Assembly: GCA_944384815.1 (NCBI GenBank)
Contig: CALWUW010000036.1
Span: forward strand, 158,124 to 222,123
Length of the DNA stretch: 64,000 nucleotides
Reading direction: 5' to 3'
Source: an uncultured Clostridia bacterium
GTDB taxonomy: Bacteria; Bacillota; Clostridia; Oscillospirales; Acutalibacteraceae
Shown here in pieces: positions 36,418 through 44,921 of the stretch. How positions within the stretch are numbered: position 1 is the stretch's first letter; each line of letters opens with the position of its first letter. Below the pieces are notes generated by a model. The model worked only from the letters and a program-made list of their open reading frames with translations, was not told the DNA's origin and searched no databases. A program made the position numbers and the translations under genes.

Positions 36418-36498
36418 GCAGAAAAAGCAAAGGGGCAAAGAACAAGAGAAAAAGGAAAACAAACCACAGGCTGCAAGATTGCAAGGCCACAAGGCCAC
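36418..36498 (+). repeat. Weak 9-bp tandem pattern downstream of the V-ATPase operon
   Basis: gcagaaaaa, gcaaagggg, caaagaaca, agagaaaaa, ggaaaacaa, accacaggc, tgcaagatt, gcaaggcca, caaggccac. Alignment is loose, but the units again start with GCAAA-like sequence. The rest of the 327-base gap to the acetyltransferase holds only a weak promoter. Confidence 0.35.
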
Positions 36499-36589
36499 GG
36501 AGAAGAGAGAATGGAGGCCCCAACCGGAAAATTCTTGAAAAGGTGGGAAAATGTTTCTTGAAAAGGAGAAAATACAGGAGATTTTCCCA

Positions 36590-36617
36590 TTGTATACGGA
36601 GAATTTTTTTGTATTCT
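36590..36617 (+). promoter_or_regulatory. Candidate promoter of the acetyltransferase gene
   Basis: TTGTAT and TATTCT with a 16-base spacer, about 40 bases before the start codon. Confidence 0.4.
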
Positions 36618-36657
36618 GAGAGCAAATCAGGCGAGAGCCTTAAAAGGAGGAAGAACC

Positions 36658-37809
36658 TTGCAGGTGGAGTTTTGTAAGGGTACGGAAAAAGATCGCCAGG
36701 ATATTCTGGATTTTGCCGATATGGTGTTCAGCAAACACAGCGTTCCCCATGATTTTACGAAAATCTTTCCCAAGCATTACGGGGAGGGCTGCGCTTTTGA
36801 ATCCATGCACTATTTGGTAAAAGAAGACGGGAAGATCCGGGCTTTGGTTTGCGTGGTTCCCATGGAATACCAGGTGGGGGATACAGTTTTGAAGGTAAAC
36901 GGCCTGGGGACGGTTTCCGTGCACCCTGTCGCCCGGGGAAAAGGATACATGAAAAAGCTGATGCAATGGGCGCTGGAAGACATGGAGAAAAACGGGGACG
37001 CCTTCAGTGTACTGGGCGGTCAGCGGCAGCGGTATGAATATTTCGGATACATTCCCGCCGGCGTAAAACTGTGCTATGACATCAATGGCAGCAACCTTCG
37101 CCACCGCTACGCCGGGCGGCAGACGGCTCCGGTGGAAGTTGCTCCCATGGCACGGGAAGAAGCGCCGCTGTTCTGGGAGCTGTACCAGCGGCAAAGCCGG
37201 AAGATAGTGCGTTCTCCGGAGGATTTCTTTTCGGTTTTGTGCTCCTGGCAGGCGGTTCCCTATGCCTTGCGGCTGCAGGGAGAACCTGTAGGATATTTTA
37301 CCTGCGCCGGAGGAAAGCGGGTGCAGGAGCTGGTTCTTTCGGATGCGACGCTTTTGCCGGATGTGCTGCAGAAGAGCTTTGACGTTTTGGGGCTGCGCTC
37401 CATGGAATTGGAACTGCCTCCCTGGGATCTCTCCCTGACCCCGGAACTGGGGCTTTTGGCGGAGGATCTGCAGATTCGGGTAGATCATAATTATCGGATT
37501 TTTAACCTTCCTCAGGTGGCGGAAGCCTTTTTGAAGGTGAAAGCTTCCTATACCCCTTTGCCGGAGGGTGCCCTGCGGTTTTCCGTTTCCGGGCAGACGT
37601 TTACCCTGGAAGTAAAAGAAGGGAACGTTTTGGTTTCTTCCGGCGAGACCCCGGAACAGCCGGAAACTTTCTGCCTTTCTCCTATGGAGGCGGCTGCGCT
37701 TTTGTTTACACCGGAAGCCTGGAGAAACATTCCCGGCGCTGGGGAAAATCCTTTGGTAAGAGCCTGGTTCCCCTTGCCTTTGTATACCGGCGAGCAGGAT
37801 AACTGCTGA
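36658..37809 (+). CDS. GNAT family N-acetyltransferase, Eis-like
   Basis: A 383-residue protein with an N-terminal GNAT domain (acetyl-CoA loop GTVSVHPVARGKGYMKKLMQWAL at about 84-106 with the RGKGY motif), a second GNAT-like half (about 160-280) and a C-terminal sterol-carrier-like domain (about 285-380, RFSVSGQTFTLEV). This layout is that of Eis-type acetyltransferases, some of which modify aminoglycosides or other amines; the substrate here is unknown. The start is a TTG at 36658 with AAAGGAGG eight bases upstream; there is no in-frame ATG nearby. Confidence 0.83.
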   Translation: MQVEFCKGTEKDRQDILDFADMVFSKHSVPHDFTKIFPKHYGEGCAFESMHYLVKEDGKIRALVCVVPMEYQVGDTVLKVNGLGTVSVHPVARGKGYMKKLMQWALEDMEKNGDAFSVLGGQRQRYEYFGYIPAGVKLCYDINGSNLRHRYAGRQTAPVEVAPMAREEAPLFWELYQRQSRKIVRSPEDFFSVLCSWQAVPYALRLQGEPVGYFTCAGGKRVQELVLSDATLLPDVLQKSFDVLGLRSMELELPPWDLSLTPELGLLAEDLQIRVDHNYRIFNLPQVAEAFLKVKASYTPLPEGALRFSVSGQTFTLEVKEGNVLVSSGETPEQPETFCLSPMEAAALLFTPEAWRNIPGAGENPLVRAWFPLPLYTGEQDNC

Positions 37810-37865
37810 TTTTTGCAGAGCCCCTTTGCCAACGGGACGTAAAAGAAAAAATGGGAAAAACAAGG

Positions 37866-37900
37866 AAAGGCTGCCGAAGCTTTATGCAGACGGCAGCCTT
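37866..37900. terminator. Bidirectional terminator between converging genes
   Basis: AAAGGCTGCCG and CGGCAGCCTTT form an 11-bp stem; T-rich sequence follows on the minus strand and TTTGAAAG on the plus strand. It serves the acetyltransferase and the SPFH genes. Confidence 0.65.
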
Positions 37901-37976
37901 TGAAAGATATTTATGCGATGAAATGTCTAAGGGAAAGGGGCAAAATCCTGTTTTTTAACAAAGGGAAGAACACGGC

Positions 37977-39362
37977 TTACTGGCTGTCCCCATCGTCAAA
38001 AATGTCCCCGCATTCCGGGCAGAATTTGGGAGGATGGGAAGGATCCGCAGGGGTCCAGCCGCATTTGTCACAACGATAGACCCGGGCTCCCTGCGGTTTT
38101 TTTGCGCCGCACTGGGAGCAGAACCGCCCCTGGTTTATTGCCCCGCAGGAACAGGTCCAGCCCTGGGCCTGGGGTTTTGCCTTGCCGCAGGCGGAGCAGA
38201 AATTCCCGGAAGCCATAGCGCCGCAGGCGCAGCGCCAGGAATCTGATGCCGGCTTTGGTTTGCCGCACTGGGGGCAGAAATTTCCCGAAGCGGTGGCGCC
38301 GCAGGCGCACTGCCAACTTCCGGTTTCCGGCTGGGCGGACGGAGATGCCGGGGAAGAATTTTGCCCCATGGCGAAAAGCTGCTGCAGGTTCTGACCGCCG
38401 GCGCCGGCAGCCATATTCATTCCCATAAAACCGGTGAAGGCTCCGGCTTTGTTCCCGGCGGCGGTGCGCATAGCGTCCGCCTGGGCACCTGTCAAAGTGG
38501 CGGCTGCCATGGAAGGATCCCGCAAAATGGCGGTGTGCTGAGCCTCTTTCAGCAGTTCTGCGTCCTCTTCCGGCAAAGTAACGGAGCTTAAAGCCACGCT
38601 CATCACCCGCAGGCCCCGCAGCTCACCCCATTTTTGGGAAAGCTGACGGTTCATGGCTTCCTCAATTTCCCCGGTATGGCTGGGAAGCTGGTTGGGGCGC
38701 AGTTCCAGCTGGGAAAGCCGCCCCAAAGCCGGCGCCAGGGCGCTGATGAATTCCGCTTTCAGCTGGCCTTCCAGCTCCTGCCGGGTGTATTCCTGCTCTA
38801 CGTTTCCGCAGAACTGGTAAAACCGCAGAGGATCCACGATCTTATAGGAGTACAGGCCGGAGCAGCGCAGGGAAAGATCAATGTCCAGGCCGATACGGCT
38901 GTCCACCACCCGGAAGGGGATGGGGTTGGGGGTGCCGAATTTGTTGTCGATCAGCTCCCGGGTGTTGATGTAGTACACCCGCTGGTCCTTGCCGGTGTCC
39001 CCTCCATAGGAGAAACGGCGGCCCATGGTTTCCAGTGTCTTCCGCAGGCCGTCTCCCAGGCTGCCGGTAAAGATACTGGGCTCGGAAGAACTGTCGTAGG
39101 TAAATTCTCCCGGCTCCGCGCAAAGCTCTACCACTTTTCCTTGTTCCACGATCAGCATACATTGGCCATCGGCCACAGCAATTCCAGACCCGCTGGAAAT
39201 AATGTTATCGTTTCCTTTGGTGTTGGAGGAGCGACCTCCTGTCCGTTTGCGGCCCTTGGTCATTAAAACGTCATTTTCCAACGCGTCACAGTAAAAAAAT
39301 TCTTTCCATTGATCGGCAAGAGTCCCTCCCAAGGCTCCTATTCCTGCTTTAATCAATCCCAT
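37977..39362 (-). CDS. SPFH-domain protein with four C-terminal zinc ribbons
   Basis: A 461-residue protein. Residues about 20-290 are an SPFH (band 7-like) domain of the YdjI group, lacking a membrane segment. A Gly/Ala/Met-rich stretch (about 290-340) follows, then three near-identical repeats of about 27 residues, each with a CxCG-x7-FCxxCG knuckle (WQCACG, WRCACG, WTCSCG), and a fourth, different knuckle (YRCDKCG ... FCPECG) close to the acidic end. YdjI-like proteins act with membrane and phage-shock functions in Bacillus. AAGGAG precedes the ATG at 39362. It is a single gene. Confidence 0.85.
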   Translation of the reverse strand: MGLIKAGIGALGGTLADQWKEFFYCDALENDVLMTKGRKRTGGRSSNTKGNDNIISSGSGIAVADGQCMLIVEQGKVVELCAEPGEFTYDSSSEPSIFTGSLGDGLRKTLETMGRRFSYGGDTGKDQRVYYINTRELIDNKFGTPNPIPFRVVDSRIGLDIDLSLRCSGLYSYKIVDPLRFYQFCGNVEQEYTRQELEGQLKAEFISALAPALGRLSQLELRPNQLPSHTGEIEEAMNRQLSQKWGELRGLRVMSVALSSVTLPEEDAELLKEAQHTAILRDPSMAAATLTGAQADAMRTAAGNKAGAFTGFMGMNMAAGAGGQNLQQLFAMGQNSSPASPSAQPETGSWQCACGATASGNFCPQCGKPKPASDSWRCACGAMASGNFCSACGKAKPQAQGWTCSCGAINQGRFCSQCGAKKPQGARVYRCDKCGWTPADPSHPPKFCPECGDIFDDGDSQ

Positions 39363-39539
39363 GGCGTTAAGCTCCTTCCCGAAAATTTTGTTTTCAATGA
39401 ATCGGTAAAATTAAGATCCGCTGCTTTTCCCGGATTGGGAAAAGGTAAATATTTTATGGAATACGGTTATTGTACTCCTTTTTTTGAATTTTGAAAAGAC
39501 AGGGATGCAGGGATGCTTTGAGAAATCTATAAAATTATA

Positions 39540-39568
39540 TTGTTTTTTAAGATAAAATCAGGTATCAT
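39540..39568 (+). promoter_or_regulatory. Promoter of the receiver/GGDEF gene
   Basis: TTGTTT and TATCAT with a 17-base spacer, giving a leader of about 115 bases. The 323-base gap before this gene otherwise holds only a doubled 8-mer (cagggatg). Confidence 0.5.
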
Positions 39569-39685
39569 GTTATTACGTAGAAACAATCACGGTTCCTGCG
39601 TTTTATGCCCGAGTCCGTAATCTTGTTTTACGCTGTTTTTATTTGAGTCTTCGCGGTATATCCGGAGAGATGGGAGGCGATTCAG

Positions 39686-41125
39686 TTGGAGAAAAGCGGC
39701 AAGGAAAAGCTTTTAAAGGAGATCTTTGGCCGGCGGCTGCTTTTGCTGGTGAATGATTCGGAGCTGGATCGCTCGATTTTTCGAGATCTGCTGGGGCAGG
39801 AATTTGAAGTAGAGGAAGCGTCCAGCTGCCGAGAAGCCCTCTCCTTTTTGGAAGGCCTGGAGCAGGAGGTGGCTTTGGTGATCCTGGAGATCCGTATGCT
39901 GAAAGCGGATGGTTTCCGGATCCTGGAGAGGCTGCGGCCTCCTTCCCGGGAGAGAACATTGCCCGTGCTTCTTCTTTGGGACGGAACGGATGTCTCCGCG
40001 TTGAACCAAGCCTACCAGATGGGCGTGACGGATAGTGTCCGCCGTCCTTTTGAGGGGTGTGTGGTCCGTAATCGGATCGAAAACATCCTTGCACTTTGTG
40101 AGACGGCCCCGGAAAGAAGAGCCAAAGGTCCCGTCCGGTTTCTGCTGCCCTCCAGAAGAAAGACGGAAGTTTCTGCCGCTTCGGATCGGACGCTGCGTCT
40201 TTTGGAGCACGAACGGGAAAAGAACCGATTCTTTTCCGCCCTTTCCCGGGAAGTGCAGTTTGAATATATCATTGCCCAAGACAAAGCGATATTTTCCGAA
40301 TGGGGAGCGGAACACCTGGGGATCCCCAAAGTGATTTTCCACCCTTTGCACAGCCGGGAGCTGCACAAAGTCCTGGGGAGAAAAAATATGCTGGAATTTT
40401 CCAGAGAAGTTTCCTCCACTCATCCGGGAGAACCGTATTTGGAGCAGAAGTATCTTCTTTCCATAGATGGCCGGCCCCGGTGGTATAAAATGATTGCCCA
40501 GGTTTTATGGGGGCTGGAGGAACCGCCGGCACGGACGGGGATCATTGGAAAATTTGTGGATATTCATGAAGACGAAGTGAAAATGAACAGCCTGGAAAAT
40601 ATGGCGTCTCACGATGCTCTTACCGGGCTGCTGAATCCTCGGGCGGTTCGGGAAAAGATCCCGGCTGTTCTGGAGCAGGGGCAGGGAAAGACCTATGCCC
40701 TGGTGCTATTTGATTTGGATGATTTTAAAATTGCCAATGACCGCTTCGGGCATTTATTCGGCGACCAGGTGCTGCAGAACACGGCGAAAAAGCTTAGTGC
40801 CTCCATTCGCAGCAGCGATTTGGCGGCCCGTGTGGGCGGGGATGAGTTTTTGGTGTTTATGGAATACACCCGGAACATCCAGGCCCAGATCCGCAGGATT
40901 TTTCAGGCCCTCACCCAGGATTTTCAGGGATTTTCCGTGTCTTTGAGCATGGGGGTGGCTCTTTGGCCGGAAAATGGGAAAAATTACAACGAATTGTTCC
41001 ATTGTGCTGACCAGGCGCTGTATGCGTCTAAAAACCAGGGGAAAGGAACCGTTAGCTTTTATGATGCTTCCATGCGCAGCACTCTTTCGGTTTTATCCCC
41101 TATTGAAAGCCAGGACCCAAACTGA
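39686..41125 (+). CDS. Diguanylate cyclase with degenerate receiver and PAS-like domains
   Basis: A 479-residue protein. Residues 15-130 have the receiver fold, but the key sites differ: the acid pocket is N23-D24, the phosphoacceptor position is Glu68 (LVILEIRML instead of LD), the conserved Thr region reads LLWDGT, and the Lys before Pro is R120. Residues about 185-295 resemble a PAS domain. The C-terminal GGDEF domain (about 305-470) is intact, with GGDEF at 384-388 and an RxxD inhibitory site (RSSD, 375-378) five residues before it, so c-di-GMP synthesis with product inhibition is expected. The start is a TTG at 39686 behind GGGAGG. Confidence 0.85.
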   Translation: MEKSGKEKLLKEIFGRRLLLLVNDSELDRSIFRDLLGQEFEVEEASSCREALSFLEGLEQEVALVILEIRMLKADGFRILERLRPPSRERTLPVLLLWDGTDVSALNQAYQMGVTDSVRRPFEGCVVRNRIENILALCETAPERRAKGPVRFLLPSRRKTEVSAASDRTLRLLEHEREKNRFFSALSREVQFEYIIAQDKAIFSEWGAEHLGIPKVIFHPLHSRELHKVLGRKNMLEFSREVSSTHPGEPYLEQKYLLSIDGRPRWYKMIAQVLWGLEEPPARTGIIGKFVDIHEDEVKMNSLENMASHDALTGLLNPRAVREKIPAVLEQGQGKTYALVLFDLDDFKIANDRFGHLFGDQVLQNTAKKLSASIRSSDLAARVGGDEFLVFMEYTRNIQAQIRRIFQALTQDFQGFSVSLSMGVALWPENGKNYNELFHCADQALYASKNQGKGTVSFYDASMRSTLSVLSPIESQDPN

Positions 41126-41153
41126 TCTTAAGGAATCCCCTCTTAGGTGCTTT

Positions 41154-41190
41154 AGGTGCGTTTTTTCCCGAGAAAAAACGCACCTTTTTT
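41154..41190 (+). terminator. Intrinsic terminator of the GGDEF gene
   Basis: AGGTGCGTTTTTT and AAAAAACGCACCT form a perfect 13-bp stem around CCCGAG, followed by TTTTT. Confidence 0.9.
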
Positions 41191-41192
41191 GA

Positions 41193-41221
41193 TTGCCCAT
41201 TTTTAAAGAATGTGCTATGCT
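41193..41221 (+). promoter_or_regulatory. Promoter of the DUF885 gene
   Basis: TTGCCC and TATGCT are 17 bases apart and the -10 has an upstream TG (TGCTATGCT). Confidence 0.5.
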
Positions 41222-41275
41222 GAGAAAAACAGAAACAGACGGAATAGCCGTCTCTATTTTGGAAGGAGAATACAA

Positions 41276-42943
41276 ATGGAATACGCTCAGCTGACCCAAA
41301 CCTACAGAGAGCTGGATCGGGACTGCGCCCTGCTGTCCTACCGGCTGCACAACCATAAGCCCTATGAGAAAGAGCTGTTCCTCCCCACCCGGGAAGCCAT
41401 GGAAGCCGTAACGGCGGAATGGAACCAGCTGAAACAGCGGGTGGAAGCCCTGGAAGAGCCCGACGAAGTGTTCGCTTTGGTGAAAAATCACCTGAAGGAT
41501 TTTCTGGATTCCATGGAATTTTCCATGAAGAGCACCCAAAAGCATCCGGAGGGCATGCTTCTGGGATTCCGGTATATGTTTCAGGGTGTGATCCGCGGGG
41601 ACAAGCGCAGCGATGACCAGCGGCTGGAGACTCTTCTGCGGAAGCTGGGGCAGTTTGCGGAAAATGAAGAGGTGTTTGTGAAACTGATTCGGGAAGCTTC
41701 TTCTGAAAAAGAGCAGGGGGAGATCTCCCGGGGCATGCAGAGAAGCCGGCTGGAGCTGCAGCAGGAAGCAGCCCGGATCCGGGAATATTTCCCGGGCTTT
41801 ACCCCGGAGCAGGCAAAGAGTCTGGAAGAAGCCATGGAGCGGTTCTGTGAGCAGCTTTCCCGGATGGCGGCGGCTCTGTCCTCGGAGGAAGTGTCTTCCG
41901 AAGAGCTTTTGAAGGACGATCTCAGCAAAACGGTGAAGATGGATCCGGAAGAATACCGGAACCTGCTGAAAAACGAGCTGGGCGTTTCTTTGGACGAGAT
42001 CCTTTCCTGGCATAAGGAGGAAATGGAGAAAACCCGCAGCGAAGTGTTTTCCATTGCCGCCGGGCTGGACATTCCCGAGGAGACCCCCAAAACCATGCAG
42101 CAGGTCAGTGATGTGCTGTTCCGGTATGCGGGGCCTGCCGGCAGCGCGGAAGAAATGTTCGCCCGGGCCAATGGGTATTTGAAGCGCACCCGTGCCATTG
42201 CCCACGAGTATGTGAATCTTCCCGATGACGAAACCTGCGTTTGCGTTCCTCTGCCGGATTGCTACAAGGATTCCTATCCCTGGGGCGGTTACGAGGGAGG
42301 GGACTTCTCCCGTCGGCCCTACCGCGGGCAGATGTTCCTGAACCAGTACAACTATAAGAACATCACCGACGGATGGATCAAGATGAATACCATGCACGAA
42401 GCCTATCCCGGTCATCATGTGCAGTATGTGCGTACGGCCATGGACTCCATTCCGGAAACGGTAAAGATCGGCGCCAAGCAGGTGCCTATTTGCGAAGGAA
42501 CCTGCCTGCGTACAGAGCGTGCCTTTACCTTTATCTTCGCGGAAGATCCCTTCTTCCCGCTGTTTGTGGCCTATCGCCGGCATCATACCTCTGTGCGGAT
42601 CTATGTGGATCTGATGATGTTCTATTTTGGCGTGTCCCTGGAAGAGGCCGTGGAGATCTACGAAAGAGAACTGGGATTTGACCGGGTCACCGCCAGAGCC
42701 CAGGTGCAGGCTCACCAGAATGCCCCCGGTTATTTCACCTGCTACTATTACGGCATGAAGAAGATCTGCGATTGGGAGCAGAAGTACGGCTTCACCAAAT
42801 GGGATTATACCGAGCTGCTGTTTGCCGCCGGCCCCATCAGTATGGACAGCCTGAGCCGCTTGGTGGCCATGTCCCCGGAAAACCGGCAGCGCTATTATAA
42901 GGACTTTGCCAGCCTTTTGCAGCAGCCGGAGGAAACGGCCTGA
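41276..42943 (+). CDS. DUF885 family metallopeptidase
   Basis: A 555-residue protein without signal peptide. The zinc-binding motif HEAYPGHH is at 374-381, the pattern that marks DUF885 peptidases (HExxPGHH, related to M32/M3-like gluzincins); a downstream glutamate in the TCLRTERAF region may be the third ligand. The first 270 residues are helical and charged. Related proteins include a characterised spider-toxin-like peptidase group and many uncharacterised cytosolic enzymes, so the substrate is unknown. AAGGAG precedes the ATG at 41276. It has its own promoter and terminator. Confidence 0.85.
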   Translation: MEYAQLTQTYRELDRDCALLSYRLHNHKPYEKELFLPTREAMEAVTAEWNQLKQRVEALEEPDEVFALVKNHLKDFLDSMEFSMKSTQKHPEGMLLGFRYMFQGVIRGDKRSDDQRLETLLRKLGQFAENEEVFVKLIREASSEKEQGEISRGMQRSRLELQQEAARIREYFPGFTPEQAKSLEEAMERFCEQLSRMAAALSSEEVSSEELLKDDLSKTVKMDPEEYRNLLKNELGVSLDEILSWHKEEMEKTRSEVFSIAAGLDIPEETPKTMQQVSDVLFRYAGPAGSAEEMFARANGYLKRTRAIAHEYVNLPDDETCVCVPLPDCYKDSYPWGGYEGGDFSRRPYRGQMFLNQYNYKNITDGWIKMNTMHEAYPGHHVQYVRTAMDSIPETVKIGAKQVPICEGTCLRTERAFTFIFAEDPFFPLFVAYRRHHTSVRIYVDLMMFYFGVSLEEAVEIYERELGFDRVTARAQVQAHQNAPGYFTCYYYGMKKICDWEQKYGFTKWDYTELLFAAGPISMDSLSRLVAMSPENRQRYYKDFASLLQQPEETA

Positions 42944-43025
42944 GGCCGGAGAGCTTCCCGGGAGAAGAATTTCCAGGCGCCAAAGCGCCCGGTGCAGACC
43001 CATGCAAAACTGAAAAGCAAAAGTA

Positions 43026-43078
43026 ACCCCCAGCCCCCGCGTTTCCGGGTTTCCGGAAGGCGGAGGCTGGGGGTTTAT
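43026..43078 (+). terminator. Intrinsic terminator of the DUF885 gene
   Basis: AACCCCCAGCC and GGCTGGGGGTT form the outer stem and TTTCCGG/CCGGAA the inner stem, followed by TTTATT. The inner 32 bases recur at 44665. Confidence 0.8.
43032..43063. repeat. 32-bp terminator hairpin, copy 1 of 2
   Basis: Bases 43032-43063 are identical to 44665-44696. The sequence starts AGCCCCCGCGTTTCC, contains CCGG twice and folds on itself; it forms the core of two different terminators. Confidence 0.85.
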
Positions 43079-43214
43079 TCTTACAAAACAAATACAGTTT
43101 TATTTCATTTTAGTAATATTTATGGCTATGGAAGGGGAATTGTGTTATCCTGAACCTGAAAGCAAAGGGCACAAAATCGCAGAAAATCATACAAGGTAAA
43201 AGGGAGGGAAAAGG

Positions 43215-44600
43215 ATGAAAATCAAAAAACAAACCGCAAGTCTGGCTGCGGGCATGCTGGTTTTTGCTTTGCTTGTTTCCGGATGTGCCCAGGGCCGGGA
43301 ACCAATTTCTTCTTCGCTGCCGGAAGAAAGTTTTCCACCGGCGGAATCCAAGATTGTGGAATCCCAGGCGGAGGTATCCCGAGAGGACAGCTCCCAGGGG
43401 GAAAGCAGCGGAAGCCCGGGGTTTTGGGAATATTTCCCCGAGGAGGAAATTTCCTACCCCAACGGAGACTCCGGCGCGTTTTTAACGGACGCCCATTATT
43501 ATATTGATTCGGATATTTTTTCAAAAGCCTGGGAAGAATTTGACGCCATCTATTATACGGAATGGCAAAGGGAAGACAGCAAGGTGGTGCCCCGGGAAGT
43601 GGAGGGCAACAAGACCGATCCGCTGGTGCTATTAGAGTTCCCCGATTCGGTAAAGAGCCCGTCCCTGCCGTATGTCTGCGGAGATAAGATGTACTTTTTC
43701 GGCTCCCTGCCGGAAGAAGACGATACGTATACCCACCTTTTCTGCTACGATATGGGAAAAAAGGAAATTATAAATTCCTATACACCCCGCGCAGAAGGAA
43801 TGCATTTTTTCCACATGGCGGTGACTTCGGATACGATCTACTGGTCCGAATCCGATTTGGATCATGAAAGTGGGCATCCCAAGTGGAAAGTTTTTTCCAG
43901 GGACATAAAAACGGGAGAGGTTCAGGAAGTGGATAGCTGGGAGAATTACGGGCCAAGCGCGCTGGAACCGGTACTCAGCAGCTATGGAGACCGGGTTGCC
44001 TATATTGTGGGAGAAGATCTGGAAGAGCCTTTGCCGGAAGGGATCAAAAGCATGGGAAATGCCCGCTATTATGTCTACCTTCTGGAAGGAGGAGAAAAAA
44101 AGCGGATCTTCACCGTCCGAAATGTGGGAAATCCCTATGAAGCGCCCAACCTGGACGAAAAAGCCCTGTATTTTACGGAGTATTTTGAGGATGGCTGGTA
44201 TCTTCTCACCTATTATTTTCAGGATGGCCGGATCACCCGGCAAAAACTGCCTTTTCTCACCGACGGAGAATTTCCCGACAGCGCTGTTCGCGGCAGCCAG
44301 CATCTTTTCTTCCATTCCAGTAACTTGAACGTTTTATATGCCTACAATTTCAAAACCGGGCAGCTGCAGGTTTTGCAGGACTGCGGCGGCGGCGTGAGCC
44401 GTACCGCTTTGGTGGGAGATCGGTATCTTTATACGGCAATGGGAAAAGTTTATCAGTATGATCCCGTGAAAAATACCAGAAGCGTTTGGAGTGAAACCTA
44501 CGTGACGTTTATTGCAGGCGGTGCGGAAAAAACGGTTTTCAGGCTTTCGGAGTACGATGAAGATTTAAAAAGAGAGATTGACTACTATGCGCTGTACTAG
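43215..44600 (+). CDS. Lipoprotein with beta-propeller-like repeats
   Basis: A 461-residue lipoprotein. The signal peptide ends in LVSGC, a good lipobox (Cys24). A Ser/Glu-rich linker (about 25-70) is followed by a beta-rich domain in which segments such as DKMYFFG, DTIYWSE, DRVAYIVG, KALYFTE, QHLFFHS and DRYLYTA recur about every 50 residues, as in a six-bladed propeller of the DUF5050/TolB-like type. A carbohydrate- or protein-binding surface role is possible; no catalytic motif is seen. AGGGAGGG precedes the ATG. It stands alone between two terminators that share a 32-bp core. Confidence 0.75.
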   Translation: MKIKKQTASLAAGMLVFALLVSGCAQGREPISSSLPEESFPPAESKIVESQAEVSREDSSQGESSGSPGFWEYFPEEEISYPNGDSGAFLTDAHYYIDSDIFSKAWEEFDAIYYTEWQREDSKVVPREVEGNKTDPLVLLEFPDSVKSPSLPYVCGDKMYFFGSLPEEDDTYTHLFCYDMGKKEIINSYTPRAEGMHFFHMAVTSDTIYWSESDLDHESGHPKWKVFSRDIKTGEVQEVDSWENYGPSALEPVLSSYGDRVAYIVGEDLEEPLPEGIKSMGNARYYVYLLEGGEKKRIFTVRNVGNPYEAPNLDEKALYFTEYFEDGWYLLTYYFQDGRITRQKLPFLTDGEFPDSAVRGSQHLFFHSSNLNVLYAYNFKTGQLQVLQDCGGGVSRTALVGDRYLYTAMGKVYQYDPVKNTRSVWSETYVTFIAGGAEKTVFRLSEYDEDLKREIDYYALY

Positions 44601-44664
44601 GCATCTGCTGCCGGGTATCAGGCATTTACCCCGGCGCTGGTTTTTACCCTTTCAGAAACAGACA

Positions 44665-44696
44665 AGCCCCCGCGTTTCCGGGTTTCCGGAAGGCGG
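44665..44696. repeat. 32-bp terminator hairpin, copy 2 of 2
   Basis: Identical to 43032-43063. The flanking bases differ between the copies, so the repeated unit is the hairpin core itself. Confidence 0.85.
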
Positions 44697-44706
44697 GGGA
44701 ATTTTT
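44665..44706 (+). terminator. Intrinsic terminator of the lipoprotein gene
   Basis: CCCCCGC and GCGGGGG enclose TTTCCGG/CCGGAA, followed by AATTTTTG. Confidence 0.75.
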
Positions 44707-44720
44707 GTCCGGATTTTTCG

Positions 44721-44749
44721 TTGACGGCCCTGAAGGAAAGTGGTATTCT
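44721..44749 (+). promoter_or_regulatory. Strong sigma-A promoter of the marR-ABC operon
   Basis: TTGACG and TATTCT with a 17-base spacer. Confidence 0.7.
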
Positions 44750-44759
44750 TATACATATA

Positions 44760-44773
44760 GTTGCGCTTGCAAC
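44760..44773 (+). promoter_or_regulatory. Palindrome at the transcription start, candidate MarR operator
   Basis: GTTGC and GCAAC are separated by four bases, about ten bases after the -10 element. MarR proteins that sit in front of ABC exporter pairs usually repress their own operon through such a site; the link here is inference. Confidence 0.5.
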
Positions 44774-44921
44774 CATTTCTTGTGGGTGGATTTTGGCTGC
44801 GAAAAGGAAAAGCCTTTCGGCGGCTATAGGTTCCCGGGCCGGAGATCCCAAGAAGGAAGGGCGCTTCCTTTCTTTCGGGCCGGGCGGAGCTCTATGAAAT
44901 TGAAAAAGTGAGGGATGAACC

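Noticed and set aside
41093-43003. A 636-codon open frame on the minus strand opposite the DUF885 gene
   Set aside because: Antisense shadow; His-rich composition without motifs.
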